Assembly (NCBI GenBank): GCA_009924135.1
Contig: RFSE01000037.1
Location: 1 to 38,872, forward strand
Length of the DNA stretch: 38,872 nucleotides
Direction: 5' to 3'
From: Pseudomonadota bacterium
Lineage (GTDB): Bacteria; Verrucomicrobiota; Verrucomicrobiia; Limisphaerales; SXTU01
In this document: one piece after another, positions 15,713 through 25,100 of the stretch
How the letters are laid out: each line of letters starts with the position of its first letter
Numbering within the stretch: position 1 is the first letter of the stretch
The notes under the pieces: model-generated
Databases searched by the model: none
The model's input: only the letters and a program-made list of their open reading frames with translations
Told to the model about the DNA's origin: nothing
Position numbers and translations under genes: made by a program

Positions 15713-16205
15713 GGTTGCACGGGTTGATTGACGGCTTGGTTGGTTGGGGTTGCGGGAAAATTGACGCTGGCCGGGTTGCGGTTGGTGAACACGGCGGGCG
15801 CAAACGGCGGAGCGGTCCCCAAACGGAGGTTAAACCCATCCGCGCTGGGCCATTCGAACCGCAGCGTGACATCGTTGCTTTGGATGATGATGCGATAACC
15901 AGAATCGTAACCCGCGCCGACGGAGTAGTTGTCCAGGCCCGCGCCAAGTTTGAGGCCCACCACCGTGGTCCCCTTGACCACGGCCTGGGCGTTCTCCGCC
16001 TTGTCGATCACGCGCATCCGCAGATGCCCGAATCCGAAGACATGGTCCGTCCCCGAAGTGGAATCGTAATAGTGAAAGGCACAAAACCGGTCGCCCCGAA
16101 GAACAACAGCCCCGCCATGAGCGTGACGCCGTAACGCAACCCGCCCAGGCGGAAGCAAGCCCGGCTGGGGCGGCTCAGGCATTGGACTAGTTGCAGCAGG
16201 TTCAC
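15709..16205 (-). pseudogene. Membrane-anchored or lipoprotein, frameshifted near 16085
   Basis: The first frame starts at GTG (16205) and encodes a short basic segment and a hydrophobic stretch MAGLLFFGATG (16118 downward). The second frame carries a convincing mature part, from CAFHYYDSTSGTDHVFGFGHLRMR through to the stop at 15709. The frames meet at a run of four T (AAAA at 16083-16086 on the plus strand); adding one T or removing two restores one reading frame. Removal of two would place a Cys right after GATG, a lipobox-like site. No known family is recognised. Translation is coupled to the next gene by an ATGA overlap, so both broken genes once made an operon. Confidence 0.65.
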
Positions 16206-16291
16206 GGTAGGCCTGATTAGGTTGGAAACCCCGTGGTCCCGGCAACTGAAATCGACATCACCGCGTATATCCCGATGCAGTTAATACCGCC

Positions 16292-16402
16292 CCGGAGCGC
16301 GGGTCTGCGACCCGCAGCGGCCGCCTTCGTTCGGGGCTGGTCGTGCAGGCACAGCGGGATTGATGATCGGACGTTGCTGCGGGTCGCAGACCCGCGCTCC
16401 GG
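16292..16402. repeat. Perfect 27-bp inverted repeat
   Basis: Arm 16292-16318 (CCGGAGCGCGGGTCTGCG and following bases) is exactly complementary to 16376-16402, with a 57-nt spacer. It lies between the lipase stop and the start of the frameshifted gene and is related in pattern to the GGAGCGCC repeats at 3271 and 8328. Confidence 0.85.
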
Positions 16403-16461
16403 CCGAATTCGGCGCAGTGCTAAGATACTCCGCCTTACACCATCGACGTACAATACAGAGG

Positions 16462-17271
16462 TCAAGCCCACCGCTGGCCGGACTCCGTGCTCGCCTTGGC
16501 GTGGTAATATTTCATCGAATGATTTTCCAGCGGAGCCACCACTCCGGCGAGCACACTGGCGAAGTCCACCTGCGATGCCTTGAGCAGCGTCTCATACCCG
16601 CTGACATCCCGGCTTAATTTGCCGGCGGCATCGAACCACAACAGCCGGCCCACGTGATGATAACCCAGCTCCTCCGGAGCCAGCCGGGGCACGATGTCAT
16701 CCTCGTTCACATACCGAAATGCACGGGCACTGAAATCCGTGTCAAACGCCTCGCGGAAGTCCAGATCGCCCACGCGGGGGCAGCCAAAGGTATAAAGCCC
16801 CTGCACCTCCTGCGGAGGCTGGGACAACCGGAGTTTCGCCACCGCCAACGTGGCCAGCGCGCCACCCAGACTGTGCCCGGTGAACCACAACGTCTGCTTA
16901 CCTGTCTGGTGCCGCCGGATCTCCGCCTGTGTCTGATCCCAGATGGAGGTAAAGGCCCGGAGGAACCCCCGGTGCACGCTGCCCGGCGCGAATGACAACC
17001 GGGCGGCCCGGGCATCCGTCATCCAGTCCCTAATCACCGGCTCCGTGCCACGAAAAGCCACAACCACCATCTGGTCATTACTGGCCACAAACCCCTGCGT
17101 ATCTGTGCCCGATGCCTCCACAATCTGACACCGGGTCAGGCCGTGATCGGTCTTAAGATTGGCAGCGACTTGCGCCGGTTCATCCAAATAAGCAAGCGAG
17201 GCCAGGCGCGCACAGGTCCGCGCATTGTCAGCGGACCATTTGGTTGTGTCAGGGGTGAAGGAGTAGGTCAT
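16462..17271 (-). CDS. Class 3 lipase family protein
   Basis: From the ATG at 17271 the protein has 269 residues; upstream in-frame codons to 17379 add a non-homologous stretch and are rejected. The alpha/beta-hydrolase core is clear: FRGTEP with the oxyanion region (73-78), DW and the strand before the nucleophile elbow GHSLGGA (Ser134), the family motif FGCPRVGD (162-169), Asp in NEDDIVPRL (191/192) and a C-terminal His (251 or 257) near HSMKYYH. No signal peptide is seen, so it acts in the cytosol or uses another export route. Substrate (triacylglycerol or another ester) cannot be told. Confidence 0.92.
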   Translation of the reverse strand: MTYSFTPDTTKWSADNARTCARLASLAYLDEPAQVAANLKTDHGLTRCQIVEASGTDTQGFVASNDQMVVVAFRGTEPVIRDWMTDARAARLSFAPGSVHRGFLRAFTSIWDQTQAEIRRHQTGKQTLWFTGHSLGGALATLAVAKLRLSQPPQEVQGLYTFGCPRVGDLDFREAFDTDFSARAFRYVNEDDIVPRLAPEELGYHHVGRLLWFDAAGKLSRDVSGYETLLKASQVDFASVLAGVVAPLENHSMKYYHAKASTESGQRWA

Positions 17272-17442
17272 TATGGTTACCAAAATTTTAGGAAAGCGGC
17301 CCGAATCTGTAAACGACATTCCCCGGTACAATTCAAAACCCCATATAACATCGTCACCGCCTCGTGGTCTGCTCCCCATAGATTGAGCCAGGTGTTATGA
17401 GAGTCGCGGACGGCGCGAAGCGCCGCCCGGAACTCTGATAAC

Positions 17443-18185
17443 ATGAAACGAACACGCCACAGTCCTGAACAAATCGCAACCAAGCTCCGCCAAGCGGCCA
17501 CGCACTTGGCCTGCAAGGCGAAACACACCGTGGATCTGGCCACAGAAGCCGTTGTGTCGGCCACGGTGACGACGGACCGGAGCGACAGCCAGACCGGCCC
17601 GGGGACGCTGGTGCTGGCGCAAGCAGCCCTGATCCAGAGCAGCAACCACGTAGCCATCACGGAAGTCGTCGCGGACAAAGGATATCACGACAACAGTTGC
17701 TGGCCCACTGCACGGAGTTGCTGGTGCGCACCTATATTCCTGAGCGGAAGCAAAAGCACCGGCGGTGGACAGACAAGCCTGTGGAGTATGAGGTTGCGTT
17801 CCGGGCCAACCGGCGACGCGTACAGAGCGAGAAAGGCCGGCGGCTTTCCCGGTGGCGCAGTGAGCGATGCGAACGGACCTTTGCCCCCGTGTGCGAGGCC
17901 GGGGGCAGGCACCGCACTTGGTTACATGGCCTGAGGACTGTGACCAAGGCGCATGTACTGCGGTGCGCGGCGTACGATCTAGGCCTGCTGCTGCGCAAAG
18001 TGTTCGTGTTGGATAAACTGCGGAGCACCGGCGGGCTGGCGCCGGTTGTTTTTTGGTGTTACGCGGTCCCAGATCGTCGTTTGACCGCTCCAGAGCTGTT
18101 CCGGTCGCTTCAGGAAAGGTTGCGGACGACCCACTGGCGCGGCGGCGGAAACAAGAGTCAAATTTTGAGACTAGGCGTTCTTTGA
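17443..18185 (+). pseudogene. Broken chimeric transposase remnant (IS3 OrfA start, IS1182/IS4-like C-terminal half)
   Basis: Residues 1-23 of the first frame, starting MKRTRHSPEQIATKLRQA, match the start of IS3-family OrfA proteins. They run directly into AKHTVDLATEAVV and ADKGYHDN, which belong to an IS1182/IS4-type DDE transposase. After about 17690 the match moves to another frame with LLVRTYIPERKQKHRRW, then the Glu-containing ERCERTFAPVCEAGG and RTWLHGLRTVTKAH, the C-terminal DDE part. The N-terminal half of the IS1182 gene is absent, so this is a fusion of two insertion-sequence remnants with a frameshift. No intact terminal inverted repeats are visible. It cannot be active. Confidence 0.85.
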
Positions 18186-18347
18186 CGGTCTGTTAGTGCC
18201 GGTCAGTGGTTTCTCACTGTCCAGGTCCTCTGCAACTGCGGTTTCTGGGGTGAACCTAAAGAAGCCGTAGCGGGCAACATTCTCGGACCGAGCCATATTC
18301 TTTACGATTGATTCCGGCTCCCAATTCCAGCTTCGTAGTCCAGTCGC

Positions 18348-19778
18348 ATGATTACCCACGCGCTCTACCTCAACAGCGAGTTCGTCACCACGGGCAAGTC
18401 CTTCCCCGTCCGCAACCCGGCCACCGGCGAGACGATCGCCCTCATGTCCACCGGCGGCGGTCGGGAGCGCGTGGCACAGGCGCTGGCGGATGCGCACGCG
18501 GCGTTTTACTCGTGGCGGAACCTCACCGGACGAACGCGGGGAGACTTCTTGCTGAAGGTCGCTGCCGAAATGGAACGGCGGAAGGACGAGTTCGCCCGCA
18601 CCATCACGCTCGAAAATGGCAAACCGCTCGCCCAGAGTGCGGGCGAAGTGGCGATGACGATGGATCACCTGCGCTGGTTCGCCGAGGAGGCGCGGCGCGG
18701 GTATGGACGCATCATACCGCCGCAAGCCGAGGGCAAACGGCACCTCGTCATCAAATCGCCGCTGGGCGTCGTCGCCGCGATCAGTCCGTGGAACTTCCCG
18801 CTCGTGCTGGCGGTGCGGAAGGTGTCCGCCGCGCTCGCCGCCGGCTGCACGGTCGTGCTCAAGCCCGCCAGCGCCACGCCGCTCTGTGCGGTGCTCTTCG
18901 CCGAGTGCGCCCACGCGGCGGGCCTGCCCCGGAGCGTGTTCCAGCTCGTGGCGGGTCCGGCGGGCGAGATTGCGGCGGAGTTTCTGGAAAACCCGCTCTG
19001 TCGCAAAATCACCTTCACCGGTTCGACCGAGGTGGGAAAAAAGCTCATTGCCGGAGCGGCCGCGTACGTGAAGCCGCTGTCGCTCGAACTCGGCGGCCAT
19101 TCGGCGGTGCTGGTCTTCGACGACGCGGACCTGGACCGCGCGCTGGAGCAGACGATGATCGCCAAGTACCGCAACACCGGCCAGTCGTGCATCGCGGCGA
19201 ACCGCATCTACGTCCAGCGCGGTCTTGCGGAACGCTTCATTCCGGCATTCGTCGAGCGGGTGAACGCGCTCAAGGTGGGCAACGGTCTCGAACCGGGTGT
19301 CGAGATCGGCCCGCTCATCAACCCCGCCGCCGTGGACCTGGCGCTGAGCCACATCGCCGATGCGCAAGCGAAGGGCGCGCAACTCCTCTGCGGCGGCCAA
19401 CGCCATGGCGACGCCGGCAGCGCCTTCCTCGCCCCGACCGTGCTCACGGGCGTCCCCGGGGCATCGCTCGGCATGTGTGACGAGACCTTCGCGCCCGTCG
19501 CCTACGTGAACGTCTTCGACACGGAGGCCGAGGCCGTCGCGCGGGCGAATGACACAAGTTACGGCCTGGCCGCCTACGTGTTCACAAGCGACCTGAACCG
19601 CGCCTTCCGCTTGATGGAATCCCTGGAAGCCGGCATGATCGGGATCAATGACGGCGTGCCCACCACGAGCAACGCGCCCTTCGGCGGCGTGAAGCAAAGC
19701 GGCTGGGGCCGCGAGCTGGGCACTGAGGGATTGGATGCGTTCCTCGAAACCAAACACGTCAGTCTGAGTCTGGGGTGA
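18348..19778 (+). CDS. gabD: NAD(P)-dependent succinate-semialdehyde dehydrogenase-type aldehyde dehydrogenase
   Basis: A 476-residue cytosolic enzyme of normal family length. All active-site features are present: SPWNFP with Asn149, Lys172 in VLKPAS, GSTEVGKK (225-232), general base Glu247 in LELGG and the nucleophile Cys281 in GQSCIAANRIYV; this last motif favours the succinate-semialdehyde group. It would oxidise succinate semialdehyde or a similar semialdehyde to the acid, feeding the TCA cycle. No aminotransferase or GABA gene is nearby. The next gene starts 4 bp after the stop, so the two form one unit. Confidence 0.92.
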   Translation: MITHALYLNSEFVTTGKSFPVRNPATGETIALMSTGGGRERVAQALADAHAAFYSWRNLTGRTRGDFLLKVAAEMERRKDEFARTITLENGKPLAQSAGEVAMTMDHLRWFAEEARRGYGRIIPPQAEGKRHLVIKSPLGVVAAISPWNFPLVLAVRKVSAALAAGCTVVLKPASATPLCAVLFAECAHAAGLPRSVFQLVAGPAGEIAAEFLENPLCRKITFTGSTEVGKKLIAGAAAYVKPLSLELGGHSAVLVFDDADLDRALEQTMIAKYRNTGQSCIAANRIYVQRGLAERFIPAFVERVNALKVGNGLEPGVEIGPLINPAAVDLALSHIADAQAKGAQLLCGGQRHGDAGSAFLAPTVLTGVPGASLGMCDETFAPVAYVNVFDTEAEAVARANDTSYGLAAYVFTSDLNRAFRLMESLEAGMIGINDGVPTTSNAPFGGVKQSGWGRELGTEGLDAFLETKHVSLSLG

Positions 19779-19782
19779 CCTT

Positions 19783-20724
19783 ATGAAACATTTTCGCCAG
19801 GGGACGGCGATCGCCCTGCTAGGCGTCTGGCTGGCCGGCGCGATGGTGAGTCGCGCGGCGGCCCCGGCGTCGTTCGCGTACGTGTTGCAGGCGGAGGGTT
19901 TGGCAAAGATCCGCTCCCTGGCGGTGGAACGGCTGGCAGCGTGTCAACGTGACTGGATAGTCTTGGATGCCGTCTTCTCGCAACAAATGCCCTGGACGGT
20001 AGAGGATTTGAAAACCATCCGCGCCGGACGCGACGGACGCAAGGTGCTCGCGTACCTGTCCATCGGCGAGGCGGAGGAATACCGGCCCTATTGGCACAAG
20101 GAGTGGGGTACGAAGGGTCAGCTCACGGCCGCCGCCCCCCATTGGCTGGGTGCCGAGAACCCCGCGTGGAAGGGCAACTACCAGGTGCATTACTGGCATC
20201 CCGAATGGCAGCGGCTCATGCTCGCCGCCGTGGACGCGGCCATGGCGCAGGGCTTCGATGGAATTTACCTCGACCTCGTGGACGCTTTCGAACACTTCGA
20301 AGCGGAAGGCGCACGCACCGTGGATGACCGGGTGAACCCGGCGACGCAGCAGACCTACCGGCGGGACATGGTGGACTGGGTGAAGCGCATCGCCACCCAG
20401 GCCCGGAAGACCCGCCCCGGAGCGCTGGTCATCCCGCAGAACGGGGCGCAGCTCCTTGTCCACCCGGACTTCGTCACCGTCGTGAGCGGCCTGGGATTGG
20501 AGGACACGTTTACCGAGGGCGACAAGCTGCAGCCACACGCCCATTCGGATTACGTGCTGGGCTTTCTAAAGCCATTGAGAATGGCCGGGAAACCGGTGCT
20601 GGCCATCGAGTATCCGCACAGCACCCCAAAGCAGGAACTGGTGCGGCGGCGCGCACGGGAAGAGGACTTCACCTGGCTGCTCACCGACCGGCAGTTGAAA
20701 ACCCTCGGCGAGTCAGGCCGTTGA
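19783..20724 (+). CDS. Secreted TM1410/GH114-like TIM-barrel protein
   Basis: A 313-residue protein with a signal peptide (about 1-26, ending in SRA-AA). The mature part has the features of the TM1410/glycoside hydrolase 114 group: VLAYLSIGEAEEYR (about 86-99), HYWHPEWQRLM, GFDGIYLDLVDAFE (about 161-174) with candidate catalytic acids, and VIPQNG. This group includes endo-alpha-1,4-polygalactosaminidase, an enzyme acting on bacterial exopolysaccharide; many members are untested. It begins 4 bp after the aldehyde dehydrogenase stop, an odd partner by function, so coupling may be positional only. Confidence 0.83.
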   Translation: MKHFRQGTAIALLGVWLAGAMVSRAAAPASFAYVLQAEGLAKIRSLAVERLAACQRDWIVLDAVFSQQMPWTVEDLKTIRAGRDGRKVLAYLSIGEAEEYRPYWHKEWGTKGQLTAAAPHWLGAENPAWKGNYQVHYWHPEWQRLMLAAVDAAMAQGFDGIYLDLVDAFEHFEAEGARTVDDRVNPATQQTYRRDMVDWVKRIATQARKTRPGALVIPQNGAQLLVHPDFVTVVSGLGLEDTFTEGDKLQPHAHSDYVLGFLKPLRMAGKPVLAIEYPHSTPKQELVRRRAREEDFTWLLTDRQLKTLGESGR

Positions 20725-20749
20725 CCGGGCGTCGGAGGACAAGGAAGCT

Positions 20750-20813
20750 GCCCGCGAATGACGCGAACGGCCGCGAATCCAAAGCGGCCTTCCCATTCGC
20801 GCGATTCACGGGC
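20750..20813. repeat. Inverted repeat with CGCGAATGA units
   Basis: Arm 20750-20767 (GCCCGCGAATGACGCGAA) pairs with 20796-20813 at 15 of 18 positions. It lies between the convergent stop codons of the TM1410-like and Tm-1-like genes and could act as a weak bidirectional terminator. Confidence 0.6.
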
Positions 20814-20855
20814 AACGGGTCTTCTCTCTGCGGCGAACGCCGTTCCGGCTCCGGC

Positions 20856-22082
20856 CTACGTCGCTTGGCTGCGGGCGTGCCGCGCGATGTTCGCGAGCAG
20901 CTTTTCCGCGCACGCACGGGCGAACTCCGGGGCGTTGATCACACAGTCCATTTCCACGACCTCGATGTCCGAACGCACGCCGGACTTCAGCGCCGTGAAC
21001 AACGCCGCGTCCGCCGCCGGGTCGTGAAATTTCTGCCCCGGCGCGCTGATGACACTGATGGCGCGCTGCGGGAGCAGGACCGTGACGGGCGCGGTGGAGA
21101 GGTTCACCTTCGCGGCGAGGATGCGGCCGAGCTCGGTGCATTCGGCGGGCGTGGTGCGCATGAGTGTCACCTGCGGGTTGTGCGCGTAGAAGTTCCGGCC
21201 GGCGAACTTCGCGGGCACGGTCTCCGGCGCGCCGAAGTTCACCATGTCCAGGCAACCGGGCGCGACGATCGCCGGCACGCCGCGCCGCGCCGCCGCTTCG
21301 CAACGCGTGGGGCCGGCTCCGAGGATGCCGCCGACCAGCTCGTCCGCCCATTCGGTGGTCGTGATGTCGAGCACGCCGGAGACCAGGCCGGATTCGATCA
21401 GCGATTCCATCGCGCGACCGCCCGTGCCGGTAGCGTGGAAGACGAGGACTTCGTATCCGGCGGCTTCGAGCAGCTTCTTCGCGGTCTGCACGCACTCGGT
21501 GGTGTTGCCAAACATGCTGGCGACAATGATGGGCTTGTCCTCACCGGGAACCGGGACGAACTCGACCATGCCGCAGATGGCTCCGGCGGCGCGCGTGAGA
21601 ATCTGACGCGAGATGCGGTTGAGGCCGGCGACATCCACGACGGCAGGGATCATGACGATGTCCTTCACGCCGACGTATTGCGCGGTGTTGCCGGACGCGA
21701 GCGTGGAGACCATGACCTTGGGAAAGCCGACGGGCAGCGCCCGCATGGCCGCCGTGCCGATGGCCGTGCCGCCGCCGCCACCGAGCGAAATCACGCCATC
21801 AATGCGCCGTTCCGCAACGAGCCGGGCCAGCACGACGGGCGCGCCCTGCGACATCGCGGCGACCGCCTCGCCCCGGTCCTGGCGTGCGATCAACGCGGCG
21901 AAATCCACGCCCGCCGCCGCTGCGACCTCGAGCCGCGTCACGTCGGGCTGGAGCTTTGGCGCCTGGAGCGTGCCGGTGTCGATTACCAGCACGCGGTGTC
22001 CTCGCGCGCGGATGAGGTCCGCCACGAAGGCGTGTTCCTCGCCCTTTGTATCCATTGTCCCGAGCACTGCGATGGTCGCCAT
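20856..22082 (-). CDS. Tm-1-like (UPF0261) ATP-binding protein
   Basis: From the ATG at 22082 (MATIAVLGTMDTKGEE) the protein has 408 residues, the usual length; longer in-frame extensions upstream would run into the divergent gene and are rejected. The N-terminal half has the family pattern GTMDTKGEE, then SLGGGGGTAIGTAAMRALPVG and PKVMVSTLASGNT. The C-terminal half has SMFGNTTECV, VFHATGTGGRAME and LDITTTEWADELVGG. The plant homologue Tm-1 binds a viral replicase; bacterial members have no proven role, though they are often near catabolic genes. It faces the PVC dehydrogenase gene across 88 bp. Confidence 0.93.
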   Translation of the reverse strand: MATIAVLGTMDTKGEEHAFVADLIRARGHRVLVIDTGTLQAPKLQPDVTRLEVAAAAGVDFAALIARQDRGEAVAAMSQGAPVVLARLVAERRIDGVISLGGGGGTAIGTAAMRALPVGFPKVMVSTLASGNTAQYVGVKDIVMIPAVVDVAGLNRISRQILTRAAGAICGMVEFVPVPGEDKPIIVASMFGNTTECVQTAKKLLEAAGYEVLVFHATGTGGRAMESLIESGLVSGVLDITTTEWADELVGGILGAGPTRCEAAARRGVPAIVAPGCLDMVNFGAPETVPAKFAGRNFYAHNPQVTLMRTTPAECTELGRILAAKVNLSTAPVTVLLPQRAISVISAPGQKFHDPAADAALFTALKSGVRSDIEVVEMDCVINAPEFARACAEKLLANIARHARSQAT

Positions 22083-22170
22083 AGGTATGGGGGCAGCGTA
22101 ACGGCTTCGTTTCCGCGTGCGAACTTTTCCTTCCGACGCGCCCCGGCTTCCGGCATAACGCGGGCATCGC

Positions 22171-25100
22171 ATGAAGTATTTGCTTGTCTCCCTTTGTCTG
22201 CTCGCCGCTTTCGCCGCCACTCCCCTGCGCGCCGCGCCGGCCAAGGACATCTTCGCCGAGAACGTCCGCACCACCGAACCGCTCTCACCGGAAGAGGAGC
22301 GCGAGAAGTTCCACCTGCCGCCGGGCTTCAAGATCCAGCTCGTCGCCGCCGAGCCGGACCTGCGCAAGCCGATGAACATGGCGTTTGATTCCGTAGGCCG
22401 CCTGTGGATCACCGAATCGCGCGAGTATCCCTTCGCCGCGACGAACGACGCCACCGCCCGCGACACGATCCGTATCTTCTCGGAATTCGATGAAAACGGC
22501 CGGGCCGGAAAGGTCACAACGTTCGCGACCAACCTGAACATCCCCATCGGCCTCTACCCGTTCCGCTCTCCCCGTAGCAGCCAACGTGAGGAGGCTCCAA
22601 CCGACCCCAAACTCCAAGCTCCAAACTCCAAACCAAATCAGAGCCTCCTCCCGTCGGCTGCTACCGGTTTGACTTGGAAATGCGTCGTCTGGTCCATCCC
22701 CAACATCTACCTGCTGGAGGACACCGACGGCGACGGCATCGCGGACAAGAAGACGCTGCTCTACGGCCCGTTTGATACCACGCGCGACACCCATGGCAAC
22801 CAGGCCAGCTTCCGGCGCGGGGCCGACGGCTGGATTTACGCCACGCACGGTTTCAACAACCAGTCGCGCGTCCGCGGGCGCGACGGCCACGAAATCTTCC
22901 TCCCGTCCGGGAACATCTACCGCTTCAAGCTCGACGGCTCGCGCATCGAGCATTGGACCCACGGACAGGTGAACCCCTTCGGCCTGTGCTTCGACCCGCT
23001 GGGGAATCTTTACTCCGCCGACTGCCACAGTTCGCCCATTTACCAGCTCCTGCGCGGTGCGTGCTACCCGAGCTTTGGCCGCCCACACGACGGCCTGGGC
23101 TTCGGTCCCACGACCATCCAGCACTCGCACGGCAGCACGGCCATCGCCGGCATCGTTTACATCAGCGACCCCGCGTGGCCCGCCGAGTATCAGAACAACA
23201 TCTTCATCGGCAACGTGATGACCAGCCGCATCAACCGCGACCAGATCACCTTCACCGGCAGCACCAGCAAGGGCAAGGAGATGCCCGACTTCCTGAGCAC
23301 GGACGACCCGTGGTTCCGACCCGTGGACATCCAATACGGCCCCGACGGCGCGCTGTGGGTGGCGGACTTTTACAATCGCATCATCGGCCACTATGAGGTG
23401 CCACTGCTGCACCCGGGACGGGATCGGGAACGCGGGCGCCTTTGGCGCATTGTGCCCCCAGCAGGAGCCGAGGTGAAGAAGATCAAATTGTTTTCGGGCG
23501 AACCGGCCTCAGCTCCCGAACAAGCAATTACGCATCGCGACGCCATGCTAAATGAATTCCTCATGTCGAACCCGACCCGCCGCGCCCTCGCCCGCGAGGA
23601 ACTTGCCCTGCTCCCCGAAGTCACCAAGGACGGCCTCATCAAGCAAGCCGCGCAAGGTGGCTGGCACTTCCGCCAGCAGGATAGCCGCGAAGGGTTGATA
23701 ACCTCCTGCCTCTGGCTCCTGCAACGCGCCGGCCAGCTCACTGACCAAACCCTGCTCGGTGCGCTGACCGATCGCGACGAAGAAGTACGTGTCCACGCCG
23801 CCCGCATCCTCACAGAGCGCGGCGTAAATGCCGCCGCATTGTCAGTGCGCCCCGGAACATCCGCCCCTGGCAACGGCGTAACCGTTGAGCTCCTCACCAC
23901 CGCACGCCACGCCCTCGCAGACTCCTCCGCCTTCGTCCAACGCGCCGCAGCGGACGCCCTGGGCGCGAATCCGCACTCGGACAACCTCACCCCACTCCTG
24001 GCCTTGCAGCAGCGCGTTCCCGCCGAAGACCCCCACCTCGCTCACGTCATCCGGCTCGCCCTCCGCGAACAGCTCCGCCAGCCCGGCGCGTTTGCCAAAC
24101 TGACCGCCCAGCCACATTCCGCTGCCAACTCCCGCGCCTTTGCCACCGTCGCCGGAAGCGTGACGAACGCCGAGGCCGCCACCTTCCTCCTCAAGCACGT
24201 CCAGACCCATACGGAGCCGGCCGATGTCCTCGCGCGTTACATCACCCACGCCGCCCGCTATGCCCCAGACGCCGAGCTGGGCACCGTCGCGACCCTCAGC
24301 AAAAAGCAGTTCACCGCCGACCTTGACACGCAGGCCGCGCTGTTCAAGTCCCTGCAAGAGGGCCTCGCCTCGCGCGGTGGGACTCTGTCGCCCGAACTTC
24401 ACGCCTGGGGTGCCGAACTCGCCGGCCAACTCCTCGCCGCCGCCCCGCCGCAGGCGACCTGGACTTACGCGCCGTTGAACCCCGAGAAGCCGGGCCGCAA
24501 CCCCTTCGCCTTTGAGGAACGCTCCTGTGCCGACGGCCAGAAAGCCCGCCTGATGTCCAGCCTGCCGCTCGGTGAGACGTTGACTGGCATCTTGCGCTCC
24601 CCCGCCTTCGTCCTGCCCAAGCAACTGTCCTTCTACCTCTGCGGGCACGATGGCATGCCGCAGCAACCCGCCGGGAAAAAGAACTTCGTGCGCCTGCGCG
24701 CCGTCGGTGGCGACACCACCCTGCGCGAAGCCACCGTCCCCCGAAACGACACGGCCCAGAAGATTACGTGGGATCTGGCCGACCTCGCCGGCCAGCGGGC
24801 CTTCATCGAAGTCACCGATGGCGACGACGGGAAAGCCTACGCCTGGCTGGCCTTCGGACGGTTCGCCCCGGCCTTGCCCGAGCTGGAGTTGCAGGACACG
24901 CAGGGGGTCGGCAAACGGCAACTGGCGGGTGCGGACTTGACGCGGTCACTCAAGCTGGCGGCGTTGGAACCGGCCGTGGCGAAGCTGTTCACCGAAGCGA
25001 AGGATGCGCCCGTGCGCGCCGCTGCCGGGCGGGCTTGGCTCGCGCTCGATGGAGCCGCCGCGCTGCCGTCGGCCGCTGCGGTGATTCGGGACGCCACGCA

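Noticed and set aside
16070-16095. Programmed -1 frameshift at the T4 run
   Set aside because: The run is not a classical X-XXY-YYZ slippery heptamer and no downstream pseudoknot is evident; plain mutation or sequencing error is simpler.
18171-19757. 528-codon open frame antisense to the aldehyde dehydrogenase gene
   Set aside because: Shadow of a highly conserved enzyme; sequence is low-complexity Arg/Gly/Ala/His.
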